Shown: positions 40,116 through 49,699, numbered from the stretch's first letter. The stretch: 64,000 nt of DNA from Nitrincola iocasae (GCF_008727795.1 NZ_CP044222.1:496001-560000), one strand, 5' to 3'. Notes: a model not told the origin generated them from the letters alone. Numbers and translations are program-made.

Positions 40116-41789
40116 ATGGAAAATACAGCGGGTCCATTAAATGCAAGAGGCGGTCTCATGGCTGGGTTCAACAGCCTGGGGATATTACGTCAATTGGGTT
40201 TAATGGTTGGGTTGGCTGCAAGTGTTGCAATTGGCTTTGCTGTAGTGCTTTGGTCTCAACAACCAGACTATCGAGTTCTCTATGCCAACTTAAGTTTTTC
40301 TGATGCTAATGAAGTTATAGAACAGCTGCGAACTAATCAAATTCCTTACCGCTTTGACGCGGACGGTCGTGCTATTTTGGTGCCTGAATCCCATGTGCAT
40401 AGGGCTCGTTTGCAATTGGCTGCAGATGGATTTTCCACTGATAAAACCATAGGCTTCGAGTTGCTGGATCAGGACCATGGCATGGGTAGCAGTCAGTTTA
40501 TGGAGACTACACGTTACCGTCGTGGCCTGGAAGGTGAACTGGCCAGAACTATTTCTAATATGATGGCTGTCAGGTCTGCACGTATTCACTTGGCGATTCC
40601 TAAAGATACGGTTTTTATTCGGGATCAGAGCAAGCCTCGGGCATCGGTATTCCTCGAGCTGCTATCCGGACGTCAGTTAGAACGAGACCAGGTGGCTGCG
40701 ATAGCCAATCTGGTTGCTTCCAGTATTCCAGAGCTGGATGTCAAAGATGTCACCATTGTTGATCAGCGTGGTCGTCTACTGAATATTCGTGATGCTGATT
40801 CGGATGTGGTACTGGCTGCACGTCAGTTGGAATATGTGCGTCAGGTGGAAGACACATTGGTTAACCGGGTAAACAGTATTCTGCAGCCGGTTGTCGGCTT
40901 GGGTAATTTCCGAGCCGAAGTATCCGCTGATATAGACTTCACCGAAATTGAACAAGCCAGCGAGGTCTATAATCCTGATTTGCCGGCTTTGCGTAGTGAA
41001 CAGGTCATGGAAGAGCACCGAGAAGCTGGCGATGTGGCTGCGGGTGTCCCTGGTGCTTTAGCAAATCAGCCGCCAGGACCGGTAGCTGTGCCGGAAGTCG
41101 CCGGAGCGGATGGAACGATGGCTGGCGCGGGAAGTTCCGGAACCAGTCGTAATCAAGCGACACGTAATTTTGAGTTGGACCGTAGCATCAGTTATACCCG
41201 TCAGCAAATGGGGGGTGTCAAACGTTTGTCGGTTGCGGTGGTCGTTGATGATCTGAGCAATGTTGATGCAGAGACAGGGGAGTTGAGCAGAACGTCATGG
41301 TCCGAAGAAGATTTGGACCGCTTGCGCCTGTTGGTGCAGAATGCCGTGGGCTTTTCAGCGCTACGAGGGGATAGTGTTAATGTGATTAATTCATCCTTTG
41401 TGCCGCCTGAAGAGTTTGAGGTAGTGGATACACCTTTCTGGCAGCAGGACTGGTTCTGGGATTTGCTTAAACAGTTGGGGGCTGGTCTGTTTGTGCTGGT
41501 GCTGGTTCTGGGTATTCTGCGTCCTGTATTGAAGCACTTATCTACCGCAGGTGGCAGTCGACCTGTAAATGAGCTAGGGCCAGCGGGCCAGATCTCGGCT
41601 GAGTTGGACTCGCTGAATGGTTCGGATATAGCCGATGACAAGGTGACTTTTGGTGGTGTAGAGTCCGCTGCTATGGTTACGCCTAATGAAAGTTTTGATT
41701 ATCAGTTGAATGAAATTCGCAGTATGGTAGCAGAGGACCCGGCCCGGGTGGCCCAAGCGATTAAACAGTGGGTGATAGAGCGTGAGTGA
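40116..41789 (+). CDS. fliF: Flagellar MS-ring protein FliF
   Basis: FliF forms the membrane-embedded MS ring, the base of the flagellum. The 557 residues include a span at residues ~28-48, the periplasmic ring-building motifs (RRGLEGELARTIS, RASVFLELLSGRQL, GNFRAEVSADIDFTEIEQ), a variable proline/glycine linker (residues ~300-350), a second span at residues ~445-465, and a C-terminal FliG-binding tail ending VAQAIKQWVIE. It overlaps fliG by 8 bases. Confidence 0.97.
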   Translation: MENTAGPLNARGGLMAGFNSLGILRQLGLMVGLAASVAIGFAVVLWSQQPDYRVLYANLSFSDANEVIEQLRTNQIPYRFDADGRAILVPESHVHRARLQLAADGFSTDKTIGFELLDQDHGMGSSQFMETTRYRRGLEGELARTISNMMAVRSARIHLAIPKDTVFIRDQSKPRASVFLELLSGRQLERDQVAAIANLVASSIPELDVKDVTIVDQRGRLLNIRDADSDVVLAARQLEYVRQVEDTLVNRVNSILQPVVGLGNFRAEVSADIDFTEIEQASEVYNPDLPALRSEQVMEEHREAGDVAAGVPGALANQPPGPVAVPEVAGADGTMAGAGSSGTSRNQATRNFELDRSISYTRQQMGGVKRLSVAVVVDDLSNVDAETGELSRTSWSEEDLDRLRLLVQNAVGFSALRGDSVNVINSSFVPPEEFEVVDTPFWQQDWFWDLLKQLGAGLFVLVLVLGILRPVLKHLSTAGGSRPVNELGPAGQISAELDSLNGSDIADDKVTFGGVESAAMVTPNESFDYQLNEIRSMVAEDPARVAQAIKQWVIERE

Positions 41790-42777
41790 TGGGCTGACGG
41801 ATATTGAAAAAGCAGCTGTGTTGCTGATTAGCCTGGGTGAAAGCGACGCCGCTGAAATACTGAAACACCTTGGCCCGAAAGAAGTACAGCGGATAGGTGA
41901 GGCTATGTCTCGCCTGGATAATGTACCTCAATCACGTGTCGAGTCCGTTGTGTCAGATTTTCTGGATGTGGTCGGTGATCAGACGGGTATTGGTATCAAC
42001 AATGACCGTTACATTCGGGCAATGTTAAATCAGGCTTTGGGTGAAGATAAGGCTAAAACTCTGATCGACAGAATACTCTTCAGTACTAATACTTCGGGGC
42101 TGGATACGCTGCGCTGGATGGATGCCCGTCAGGTCGCTGAAATTATCCGCTTTGAGCACCCGCAGATTCAGGCCGTCATAGTATCCTATCTGGAGCCGGA
42201 TCAGGCAGCTAATGTCTTAAGCTTCTTTGATGATAAAGTGCGTCTGGATATTGTTATGAGGGTTGCTGCATTAGATCAGATTCAGCCACAAGCCCTGCAG
42301 GAGCTGAATGATATGCTGGAAAGTCAGTTCAGTGGTCCTCGTTCAACGCAGTTGACGCGTTTGGGTGGGGTGAAATCTGCGGCAAATATTATGAACTTCA
42401 TAGATACGCAGATAGAAGCTGAGCTAATGGATGCGATTAAGGAGTCCGATGAAGGGTTGGCCAACCAGATCTCTGATCTGATGTTTGTATTTGATAATTT
42501 ACTGGATGTTGAAGACCGTGGCATACAGGTTATTCTACGAGAAATTCAGACAGATCAGTTGGTTGTTGCGCTCAAAGGTGCTGACTCGCAATTACAGGAA
42601 AAAATCTTTAAAAATATGTCCAAGCGCGCTGCTGAGCTGCTGCGTGATGATTTGGAAGCAAAAGGTCCTGTGCGTATCAGCGAAGTGGAGTCTGCGCAGA
42701 AAGAAATTCTCAACGTTGCCCGACGGCTTGCCGATGAAGGTGAGATTACGCTGGGTGGCGGTGATGATATGATTTAA
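41782..42777 (+). CDS. fliG: Flagellar motor switch protein FliG
   Basis: FliG couples stator torque to the rotor and sets rotation direction in the C ring. The 331 residues start at a GTG inside the end of fliF. N-terminal GLTDIEKAAVLLISLGE binds FliF. The middle EHPQIQAVIVSYLEPDQAA segment carries the EHPQ motif, and the C-terminal domain has the charged torque helix DDRGIQVILREIQTDQL with the expected Arg and acidic residues. The length is standard. Confidence 0.97.
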   Translation: MSDGLTDIEKAAVLLISLGESDAAEILKHLGPKEVQRIGEAMSRLDNVPQSRVESVVSDFLDVVGDQTGIGINNDRYIRAMLNQALGEDKAKTLIDRILFSTNTSGLDTLRWMDARQVAEIIRFEHPQIQAVIVSYLEPDQAANVLSFFDDKVRLDIVMRVAALDQIQPQALQELNDMLESQFSGPRSTQLTRLGGVKSAANIMNFIDTQIEAELMDAIKESDEGLANQISDLMFVFDNLLDVEDRGIQVILREIQTDQLVVALKGADSQLQEKIFKNMSKRAAELLRDDLEAKGPVRISEVESAQKEILNVARRLADEGEITLGGGDDMI

Positions 42778-42781
42778 TCTT

Positions 42782-43525
42782 ATGAAAGCAGATAATCTTT
42801 TTCCTGTCAGAATACCGGCTGCAGAAGCCCGCCGTTTGAATACTTGGGAACTCCCAATGATGGAGGGTGATCTGCAGCAGGGTTCAGCTTTTAATACCGT
42901 CTATCATGAAGAGACGGTAACGGTGACGGATGAAGAAGTGGTTGCTGAAAAACTGACCTTGGCTGAAATAGAGCAAATTCGCGAAGATGCCTTTAAAGAA
43001 GGTTTTGCCCAGGGGCGTGAAGAAGGCTTCGAGCAGGGAAAGGCGGATGGGTACAGGCAGGGCTATGAGCAGGGTTTAGCCTCAGGCGAAACTGAAATAA
43101 AACGGCAATTAGCATTGCTTGATAGTCTACAAGTCTCTTTCAGGCAGCCTATTGCTGAACAGGAAAAAGCACTGGAGGGCTTGTTAGCTGATCTGATTCT
43201 ACGTTTTGCTGAAGCCGTGGTGAATGCTGAACTTCAGTCCAGCGAAGCACACATTGTGAAGGCAGTAATGTCGGCTTTAGAAGAGCTGCCCTCGACAACA
43301 CTAAATTGTCAGGTCCAGGTCAACCCCGTTGATCTGGATGCGCTGGAGCGGCTGGCTCAGCGTGAAGGTTTTACACTCATATCAGATGAAACTATTACCG
43401 CGGGTGGTTGCCGTTTGATGACTGAAAACAGTCGTGTGGACCATACCGTAGAGACCCGTTTTCAACAGGTGGCTGAGCAGTTGTCTGCTGCGCTGGGAAA
43501 ATACACCTCATCTGCTCCGCAATAA
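42782..43525 (+). CDS. fliH: Flagellar export regulator FliH
   Basis: FliH is a stalk-like inhibitor/escort of the FliI ATPase. The 247 residues show the usual glycine-rich repeat region (EGFAQGREEGFEQGKADGYRQG pattern at ~75-105, with GxxxG-type spacing), followed by a coiled coil and a V-ATPase E-subunit-like C-terminal domain (residues ~130-240). It is followed 12 bases later by fliI. Confidence 0.93.
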   Translation: MKADNLFPVRIPAAEARRLNTWELPMMEGDLQQGSAFNTVYHEETVTVTDEEVVAEKLTLAEIEQIREDAFKEGFAQGREEGFEQGKADGYRQGYEQGLASGETEIKRQLALLDSLQVSFRQPIAEQEKALEGLLADLILRFAEAVVNAELQSSEAHIVKAVMSALEELPSTTLNCQVQVNPVDLDALERLAQREGFTLISDETITAGGCRLMTENSRVDHTVETRFQQVAEQLSAALGKYTSSAPQ

Positions 43526-43537
43526 CGGAGGCTGTCT

Positions 43538-44926
43538 ATGGCACTCTTTCATAATCAACCGCATCTGCAGGACCCTGGCTTATTTGCGCCGGCTTACCCC
43601 GAGGTGAGTGGGCGGATTACGCGTCTGATTGGCTTGACGCTGGAGGCCGTCGGCTTGAAAGTTGCGCTGGGTGATTACTGCAAAATTGAAGTGCTAAAAG
43701 GCCAGTATTCTGAAGCTGAAGTAGTCGGTTTTTCCGGTGATCGAATCTATCTGATGCCTTTGCATAGTGTTGATGGCTTGCAGCCCGGCGCCAGAGTGAT
43801 TCCACAACGCAGCGGTAGTCTGGTGCCGGTGGGGTTTGGCTTGCTAGGGCGGGTCATTAATGGCATAGGTCAGCCTATTGACGGTAAGGGTGAGCTGGAT
43901 GCTGAGCGTTATGTACCTATGCAGGGAGAAGTTATTAATCCCTTGTCACGTCATCCAATAGATACCTCTTTGGATGTGGGTATTCGTTCCATTAATGGCT
44001 TGTTGACAGTGGGTTGTGGTCAGCGCCTAGGTTTATTTGCGGGAAGTGGCGTGGGTAAATCGGTCTTGCTGGGCATGATGACGCGTTACACTGCGGCCGA
44101 TATTACTGTGGTAGGCTTAATTGGCGAACGTGGACGTGAGGTGCGTGAGTTTATCGATCACAGCCTGGGGGCTGAAGGTATGGCCCGATCTGTAGTCGTG
44201 GCTTCACCAGCAGACGATTCGCCCTTGATGCGCCTGAGGGCGGCTGAACTTACCACGCGAATTGCCGAATACTTTCGTGCTCAAGGCAAGCGAGTGCTGC
44301 TACTGATGGATTCGCTGACACGCTACGCGCAGGCTCAGAGAGAGATTGCGTTGGCCGTTGGGGAGCCTCCAGCAACTAAAGGCTACCCTCCTTCGGTTTT
44401 TGCGCGCTTACCGCGACTTGTCGAACGTGCCGGAAATTCGCAGGCTGGCGAGGGCTCTATTACCGCCTTCTATACCGTGCTGACTGAGGGTGATGATCAG
44501 CAAGATCCCATTGCTGATGCCGCGCGGGCAATTTTGGATGGACATATTGTATTGTCCCGGCGTTTGGCTGAACAAGGACATTATCCAGCTATAGATATTG
44601 AGGCATCTATTAGTCGTGTTATGCCTCAGGTGGTGCCGGCTGATCATCTTGCCAAAGCGCTTGAGTTCAAACGACTGTTTTCGCGCTATCAGCAAAATGC
44701 TGATCTGATCGCCGTGGGAGCGTATGTGCGAGGCAGTGATCCGCAAACGGATCGTGCGATAGAGATGTTGCCGGTACTACAGGCCTACTTGCAACAAGGT
44801 ATGACTGAGTCGTTTGATCTTGAACGCTCCAAGCAGGAGTTAATTATGTCGATGAGTATACCAGCTGCATCAACAAACACATCCCAGGGGATGCGTGGTG
44901 GCGTTTCTCAGGGTGATAGGCGATGA
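43538..44926 (+). CDS. fliI: Flagellum-specific export ATPase FliI
   Basis: FliI is the hexameric ATPase of the flagellar type III secretion system. The 462 residues contain Walker A AGSGVGKS (residues 168-175), Walker B VLLLMDSLTRYAQAQREI, and the ATPase signature PPSVFARLPRLVERAG. The length fits the family. It overlaps fliJ by 4 bases (ATGA), so the two are translationally coupled. Confidence 0.97.
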   Translation: MALFHNQPHLQDPGLFAPAYPEVSGRITRLIGLTLEAVGLKVALGDYCKIEVLKGQYSEAEVVGFSGDRIYLMPLHSVDGLQPGARVIPQRSGSLVPVGFGLLGRVINGIGQPIDGKGELDAERYVPMQGEVINPLSRHPIDTSLDVGIRSINGLLTVGCGQRLGLFAGSGVGKSVLLGMMTRYTAADITVVGLIGERGREVREFIDHSLGAEGMARSVVVASPADDSPLMRLRAAELTTRIAEYFRAQGKRVLLLMDSLTRYAQAQREIALAVGEPPATKGYPPSVFARLPRLVERAGNSQAGEGSITAFYTVLTEGDDQQDPIADAARAILDGHIVLSRRLAEQGHYPAIDIEASISRVMPQVVPADHLAKALEFKRLFSRYQQNADLIAVGAYVRGSDPQTDRAIEMLPVLQAYLQQGMTESFDLERSKQELIMSMSIPAASTNTSQGMRGGVSQGDRR

Positions 44927-45369
44927 GTAAAGCCCGCTCTGAACGCTTGGGTGTGGTGCTGGATCTTTCGCGGCGCCAACGAGAAGCGGCTGACCGTTAT
45001 CTGGCAGATGCTCAGCAGCGGGTTCAGCAGGCGGAAGCGCAGCTGATTCAACTACAGAACTATATGTTGGAATATCAGCAGCAATTTACCCAAGCGGGTC
45101 AGCAGGGTATGACGACCAATGCCTTGCAACAACATCAGGCGTTTATTGGCCGTCTGGAACATGCACTGCGCCAGCAGCACGACACCATCAGAGTTTCGCG
45201 GCAGCAATTGGCGCAGGTTAAAGACTACTGGCAGAGCGTTTATGCGCGTTTTAAAGGTATAGAGAAATTAACCGATAAAGCCCGCACTGACGAGCAATAT
45301 GTACGTGATAAACGTGAGCAGCAAGACATAGACGAACGTTCCCAGCGTAGCCGTACTTTGGGTATATAA
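44923..45369 (+). CDS. fliJ: Flagellar export chaperone FliJ
   Basis: FliJ is a small coiled-coil protein that links FliI to FlhA in the export gate. The 148 residues are almost entirely helical and rich in Gln, Arg and Glu, with little sequence conservation beyond its length and heptad pattern. It is assigned mainly by position between fliI and fliK and by the SERLGVVLDLSRRQREAADRYLADAQQ opening, which matches FliJ. It is the last gene before the fliK sigma-54 promoter. Confidence 0.9.
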   Translation: MSKARSERLGVVLDLSRRQREAADRYLADAQQRVQQAEAQLIQLQNYMLEYQQQFTQAGQQGMTTNALQQHQAFIGRLEHALRQQHDTIRVSRQQLAQVKDYWQSVYARFKGIEKLTDKARTDEQYVRDKREQQDIDERSQRSRTLGI

Positions 45370-45376
45370 AGTAATG

Positions 45377-45391
45377 TGGCGCATTTTTTGC
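45377..45391 (+). promoter_or_regulatory. Sigma-54-like promoter of fliK
   Basis: TGGCGCATTTTTTGC has GG and GC ten bases apart, TGGC and TTGC intact, and is nearly identical to the flhA element TGGCGTATTTTTTGC. The predicted start is near 45403, just ahead of fliK, and it lies 8 bases after the fliJ stop. Confidence 0.7.
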
Positions 45392-45393
45392 AT

Positions 45394-45430
45394 ATGTTCA
45401 GTTGGATAACGACTTTCTGGAGCTGAACAT
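45394..45430 (+). other. Inverted repeat spanning the fliK start
   Basis: ATGTTCAG (45394-45401) is the perfect reverse complement of CTGAACAT (45423-45430), enclosing a 21-base loop with the fliK ribosome-binding site CTGGAG. The right arm includes the AT of the fliK start codon. The left arm lies just before the predicted sigma-54 start, so only longer read-through transcripts would contain both arms. Confidence 0.4.
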
Positions 45431-47234
45431 GTCATCCTCAACTTCTACCTCTCAAATATCTGGTGGTTTACTATCGCTGTCTCCTGGTGCCAGCGGGGTC
45501 GTACCTCAGGCAGGAGCGAGCCTAACAGCGGCGGTGTCCGGTGATTCGGGCAGCTTTTATACTCTGTGGATGGGAATAACTGCTCAAGGTCAGATGGCAA
45601 CATCCGATGCTGGCTCCCTGCGGCAAAACCCTGTCACGGGGGGCTTCTCTAACGGCATGGAGTTGCCGCCCGAGACGGCTGAGCAGTTATTACAAAAACT
45701 AGACCAGTTGTTGCAGCAAGTTGATGAGGGCGAGACTGATTTGCTTGAGTCAGCGGTTGATTTGCTACGGCTGGGTTTGCAACAGACTGCGCCGGATGGG
45801 CAAATAGTTCAGGCTGACTCGATTGAACTATCGGAGTCAGAGGTCAGTGATGCTGAACTGCTGGCGTATTTAAAGGCCTTGCTTGCAACTCCATCTGCAA
45901 ATACTGAGGCAGGCAGCACCACCTTATCAGATAGCTCTTTGCCTTTGAGTGACGGTGCAAAGGAGAAGCTGGTCAGCTATCTGGAACAAAAGCTAGAGCT
46001 GCCAGCCGCTCAGAATTCTACATCTACGCCCCACTCTTTGTCAGATGGATTATCAACAGAAGAAATGGCAGAAGCAGAGCGAGTGGTTCGCCAGCTGTGG
46101 ACCGAGCTTGAGTCGGCTCGTCAGGCGCGTGTTGCGTTAAGCGCAGAAGTTGATGCAGAAACTGCTAAGTTGCAAGCGGCGGAAGCCGCCGCTGACGATC
46201 TTCAACGAACCGGTATGTCATTAGAAAAGACTACTGAGTCTCGTGGTATACCCCAAGGTGAGGGTGGCGCAGGGCGTGGTAGTGATGTCACTCCTGCGGT
46301 TACTTCTGAAGCAAATCCTCCGTCTTCTGATCTGGACGGTGTCATACGTCAGTCAGATAATCCGATTGCTAAGACTGCACAAACGTTGGCTGGTGAGAGT
46401 CAAATGACAGGGTCTGATGATAAAGCAGATCGCTTGGTGGTTCCATTGGAGCGGCCCGCGCAGTCGCGTGAAGCAGAAAAAGAGCGAGAAAGACGCTTTG
46501 AACCTGTGACAGGAACGTCGCGTGAATCGGCTATGCCCATGCGCCCTGTGTCAGAAGTACCTCGGGTTGATCCAGCTGTAGCTGTTTTGGACTCTAGTAC
46601 GCCGGAAGGTCGTTCTGCTTCAATTGAGCAAGTGCTGAGTGATAGGTTAAAAGTTGCTATGTCTGAAGAGCGTAGCACGACAGTTGCTGCGCGTACTGAA
46701 AGCAGTAATTTGCAGTCAGCTGAAGCGCAGCGTATGGCCATGCCAAGCAGTGCGTCTCCTCAGGTGCCTATTCAGCAGGCCCAGAATGCTCAGGATGCGC
46801 TAATGCAGAAAATGCTGAATCCTGCCTGGAGCAAAGCGCTCGGAGAGCGTGCTGTAATGATGGCGCAACAAGGGCCACGTATGGCTGAGGTCAGATTGGA
46901 TCCGCCGGAGCTGGGTTCTTTGCGTATTCGTGTACAGATACATGGTTCGGATCAGGTATCGCTATCCTTTAATGCGCCAAATGCGGCTGTACGTGAAGTG
47001 CTTGAGCAAAGTATGCCGCGTTTACGCGAGATGTTTGCTGAGCAGGGGCTTAATCTGGCTGATGCTTCTGTCGGGGATCAATCGACTCAGGATCGGGCAG
47101 ACAAAGATCCGCGTGATGCTGTCGCCAAGGGGTTTGCCGGGAGTGGCGGTGACGATTTTGGTGATGATTTTGGTGATGCGCCAGCCTCACGTGTTGGGGG
47201 GCGTAAAATAGGACTTATTGATTATTATGCCTGA
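45429..47234 (+). CDS. fliK: Flagellar hook-length control protein FliK
   Basis: FliK is a secreted ruler that stops hook growth and switches export specificity. The 601 residues have a long variable N-terminal region rich in Ser, Glu, Gln and Ala (residues ~1-470) and the conserved C-terminal Flg_hook domain (residues ~490-570) with GPRMAEVRLDPPELGSLRIR, VSLSFNAPNAAVREVLEQ and LREMFAEQGLNL. I use the ATG at 45429, with CTGGAG upstream, and not the in-frame TTG at 45402. A C-terminal GDDFGDDFGDA repeat lies in the tail. It has its own sigma-54-like promoter. Confidence 0.93.
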   Translation: MSSSTSTSQISGGLLSLSPGASGVVPQAGASLTAAVSGDSGSFYTLWMGITAQGQMATSDAGSLRQNPVTGGFSNGMELPPETAEQLLQKLDQLLQQVDEGETDLLESAVDLLRLGLQQTAPDGQIVQADSIELSESEVSDAELLAYLKALLATPSANTEAGSTTLSDSSLPLSDGAKEKLVSYLEQKLELPAAQNSTSTPHSLSDGLSTEEMAEAERVVRQLWTELESARQARVALSAEVDAETAKLQAAEAAADDLQRTGMSLEKTTESRGIPQGEGGAGRGSDVTPAVTSEANPPSSDLDGVIRQSDNPIAKTAQTLAGESQMTGSDDKADRLVVPLERPAQSREAEKERERRFEPVTGTSRESAMPMRPVSEVPRVDPAVAVLDSSTPEGRSASIEQVLSDRLKVAMSEERSTTVAARTESSNLQSAEAQRMAMPSSASPQVPIQQAQNAQDALMQKMLNPAWSKALGERAVMMAQQGPRMAEVRLDPPELGSLRIRVQIHGSDQVSLSFNAPNAAVREVLEQSMPRLREMFAEQGLNLADASVGDQSTQDRADKDPRDAVAKGFAGSGGDDFGDDFGDAPASRVGGRKIGLIDYYA

Positions 47235-47308
47235 AGCTGTTCCCCTGAGATAAACACACTGTGGTATATTAGCCTCAGTGATGTATGTCTGGATAACAGG
47301 GGGACTTA

Positions 47309-47821
47309 ATGGCTGATAAAGACGCTCAGGCTGATGCTGCGCCAGTGCCGAAGAGTGGTAAGAAAAAGCTGATTATTATCCTTGCGGCCAGCTTGCTGCT
47401 GGTTTTGCTAGTGGGTGGCGCCGCTTTTTTTCTGCTCTCCGGGGGCGAAGATGAAACTGAGGTGGCCGCTGAGAACGTGCCAACCGAAGCAATTTATATC
47501 AAGTTGCGTACGTTGGAGGGGCGCCCGATGTTTGTGGCTTCGCTGGAAAACCCGGATGGTAATCGTCATTTTATGCAAATTTATGCAGAAGCTAAAACCC
47601 GTGATCCTGCTGTGGAGCAACTGCTGAGTCAGCATATGCCGCTGGTTGTTGCCCGGCTAAATACTTTATTTACTACATCAGACCCCAAAGCGCTACGTAG
47701 CGTAGAGGGTGTGCGCGTCTTGCAAAATGATGCGACTGCATTGGTGAATCGTCTGGTTGAAGATCGCGGCGGTGTCGCAGGTGTGGAAATTGTACTATTT
47801 ACCAATTTTGTAATGCAGTGA
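47309..47821 (+). CDS. fliL: Flagellar basal body protein FliL
   Basis: FliL stabilises stator function near the basal body. The 170 residues have a short basic cytosolic N terminus, one span (residues ~19-42, IIILAASLLLVLLVGGAAFFL), and a periplasmic domain with the family pattern EAIYIKLRTLEGRPMF and VVARLNTLFTTSDPKALRS. The C-terminal VVEIVLFTNFVMQ-like end is standard. The 74-base upstream gap carries an imperfect hairpin (CACTGTGG/CCTCAGTG) and no readable sigma-54 element, so transcription probably continues from fliK. Confidence 0.94.
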   Translation: MADKDAQADAAPVPKSGKKKLIIILAASLLLVLLVGGAAFFLLSGGEDETEVAAENVPTEAIYIKLRTLEGRPMFVASLENPDGNRHFMQIYAEAKTRDPAVEQLLSQHMPLVVARLNTLFTTSDPKALRSVEGVRVLQNDATALVNRLVEDRGGVAGVEIVLFTNFVMQ

Positions 47822-47834
47822 TGGAGCTGTAATT

Positions 47835-48818
47835 ATGTCGGTCAAAGATCTACTTTCGCAGGATGAAATTGATGCCTTGTTGCATGGCGTTGATGACGGC
47901 GATGTGGAAACCGCCGACGAGGACGAAGATGATGATGGTAGTGGTGTTCGCCCCTATGATCTAGCCAGTCAAGAACGCATTGTGCGTGGGCGGATGCCTA
48001 CGTTGGAGATGGTCAATGAGCGTTTTGCTCGATTGGCCAGGGTGACACTCTTCAATTTGCTCAGACGCTCAGCCGATGTGACTGTGGGTGGTGTGCAGGT
48101 GATGAAGTATGGCGACTATATACATACGCTTTATGTGCCCACCAGTATGTCGTTAATGAAGGTTCACCCCTGGCGTGGTACAGGGTTATTTATTATTGAC
48201 GCTAAGCTGGTTTTTAAACTGGTTGACCAGTATTTTGGTGGTGACGGGCGGCATGCAAAAATTGAGGGTCGTGATTTTACCCCAACGGAAACGCGCCTGG
48301 TGCATAAAACTGTGATGCAACTATTGCATGATCTTCGTGAGGCTTGGTTGCCGGTAGCTGAGGTGGCTTTTGAGCAGGTATCACATGAGCTCAACCCGGC
48401 TATGGCCAATGTGGTGGGTCCAAGCGAAGTGGTCATAGTGAATACCTTTCAGGTGGATCTCGAAGGTGGGAATGGTGACTTTCATGTCACTCTACCTTAT
48501 TCAATGGTAGAGCCGATTCGCGATCAACTGATGTCATCTTATCAAAGTAGCGAGCATGAAACAGATGAGCGTTGGCTGAACTCCCTGCGTAAAGATATTG
48601 TTTGTGCGCGACTCAATCTGGATTTATTGGTGGCTGAGCGTGAAATGACGCTGAGGGATGTTGTTGCGCTTGAGCAGGGTGATGTGATTCCATTGGATAT
48701 ATCCGATCATCTCACCTTGAGTGCCAATGGCTTGCCTATGTATACCTGCCAACTCGGTGCATCACGTGGTAATCTTGCAGTGAAAATAGTTGAAACAATC
48801 CAGCATGATAATGACTGA
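47835..48818 (+). CDS. fliM: Flagellar motor switch protein FliM
   Basis: FliM is the C-ring switch subunit that binds CheY-P. The 327 residues begin with the CheY-binding peptide LLSQDEIDALLHGV (residues 6-19), followed by the FliG-binding middle domain (GGVQVMKYGDYIHTLY region, NPAMANVVGPSE) and a SpoA-like C-terminal domain that meets FliN. It starts 13 bases after fliL. The peptide resembles motifs in the CheA linker and the CheZ C terminus in this same window. Confidence 0.97.
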   Translation: MSVKDLLSQDEIDALLHGVDDGDVETADEDEDDDGSGVRPYDLASQERIVRGRMPTLEMVNERFARLARVTLFNLLRRSADVTVGGVQVMKYGDYIHTLYVPTSMSLMKVHPWRGTGLFIIDAKLVFKLVDQYFGGDGRHAKIEGRDFTPTETRLVHKTVMQLLHDLREAWLPVAEVAFEQVSHELNPAMANVVGPSEVVIVNTFQVDLEGGNGDFHVTLPYSMVEPIRDQLMSSYQSSEHETDERWLNSLRKDIVCARLNLDLLVAEREMTLRDVVALEQGDVIPLDISDHLTLSANGLPMYTCQLGASRGNLAVKIVETIQHDND

Positions 48819-48842
48819 TGTACAAATCCGGAGATAGAGTGC

Positions 48843-49271
48843 GTGAGTGAAGACGATAAAAATGTAGATCAACAGGCCCTTGCGGATGAGTGGGCAGCTG
48901 CTATGGAAGAGCAGGTAGGTGGTGATGCTGATTCTGGCGATACAGCGGATCAGGCTGCTGTAAAAGCTGTTGAGTTGTCTGAGCTGAAAGATGAGTCCTC
49001 CCCGGTTAATGATGCCAAGCTGGACGTCATACTCGATATACCGGTTAAATTAACGGTTGAAGTTGGTGGAACTGAAATTGCTATCAGAAACCTGTTGCAG
49101 TTGAATCAGGGCTCAGTTCTTGAACTCAGTCGTGTAGCAGGGGAGCCTCTGGATGTGAAGGTTAATGGGACCTTGATTGCTCATGGTGAAGTGGTTGTTG
49201 TAAATGACCATTATGGCATTAGGCTTACTGATGTTATCAGTCCACAGGAACGCATCTGGCGTCTTAAATAA
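48843..49271 (+). CDS. fliN: Flagellar motor switch protein FliN
   Basis: FliN forms the lower C ring and part of the export platform. The 142 residues have an acidic, variable N terminus and the conserved SpoA domain (residues ~60-140, LDVILDIPVKLTVEVG, GSVLELSRVAGEPLDVKVNG, GEVVVVNDHYGIRL). It starts at a GTG with GGAG upstream. It lies between fliM and fliO. Confidence 0.96.
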   Translation: MSEDDKNVDQQALADEWAAAMEEQVGGDADSGDTADQAAVKAVELSELKDESSPVNDAKLDVILDIPVKLTVEVGGTEIAIRNLLQLNQGSVLELSRVAGEPLDVKVNGTLIAHGEVVVVNDHYGIRLTDVISPQERIWRLK

Positions 49272-49273
49272 CG

Positions 49274-49699
49274 ATGAATCGTTTAGTACTGTGTTTGTTG
49301 TTTGTTAGCCCGGCGGCTTTCGCTGAGAGCGGGCTCCAGTCTGCACCCACTTTTGCTTATTCGGGCGGTGATCCGATGAGTATTACCTCTGTGTTGCAGC
49401 TAGTACTGGGGCTTGCTCTGGTTTTAGGAACTATTTTTTTAATTGCCTGGTTGTTGCGAAAGGTGACGTTACTACCGGGTCAGCATAGAAAGCTACGTGT
49501 TGTTGCTGCTTTGTCTTTGGGTAATCGTGAGCGTGCGGTGTTAGTGCAGGTGGGCGATGAGCAGCTATTGCTAGGCGTGGCTCAGGGTCAGGTCAGCTTG
49601 CTAAAAAGCTTTGATCAGCCGGTAATTGAACTGGAAAGTGGTCAGAACTCGGCATTTTCCAAAAAGCTCAGCCAATACTTACAGAAGCGGAGTGAATAA
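49274..49699 (+). CDS. fliO: Flagellar export protein FliO
   Basis: FliO is a membrane protein that helps assemble the FliP/FliR export gate. The 141 residues have a signal-like N terminus (LCLLFVSPAAFAES), one main span (residues ~37-62, VLQLVLGLALVLGTIFLIAWLL) and a cytosolic basic/hydrophobic domain with NRERAVLVQVGDEQLLLGVA. It overlaps fliP by 1 base (TAATG). Confidence 0.93.
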   Translation: MNRLVLCLLFVSPAAFAESGLQSAPTFAYSGGDPMSITSVLQLVLGLALVLGTIFLIAWLLRKVTLLPGQHRKLRVVAALSLGNRERAVLVQVGDEQLLLGVAQGQVSLLKSFDQPVIELESGQNSAFSKKLSQYLQKRSE

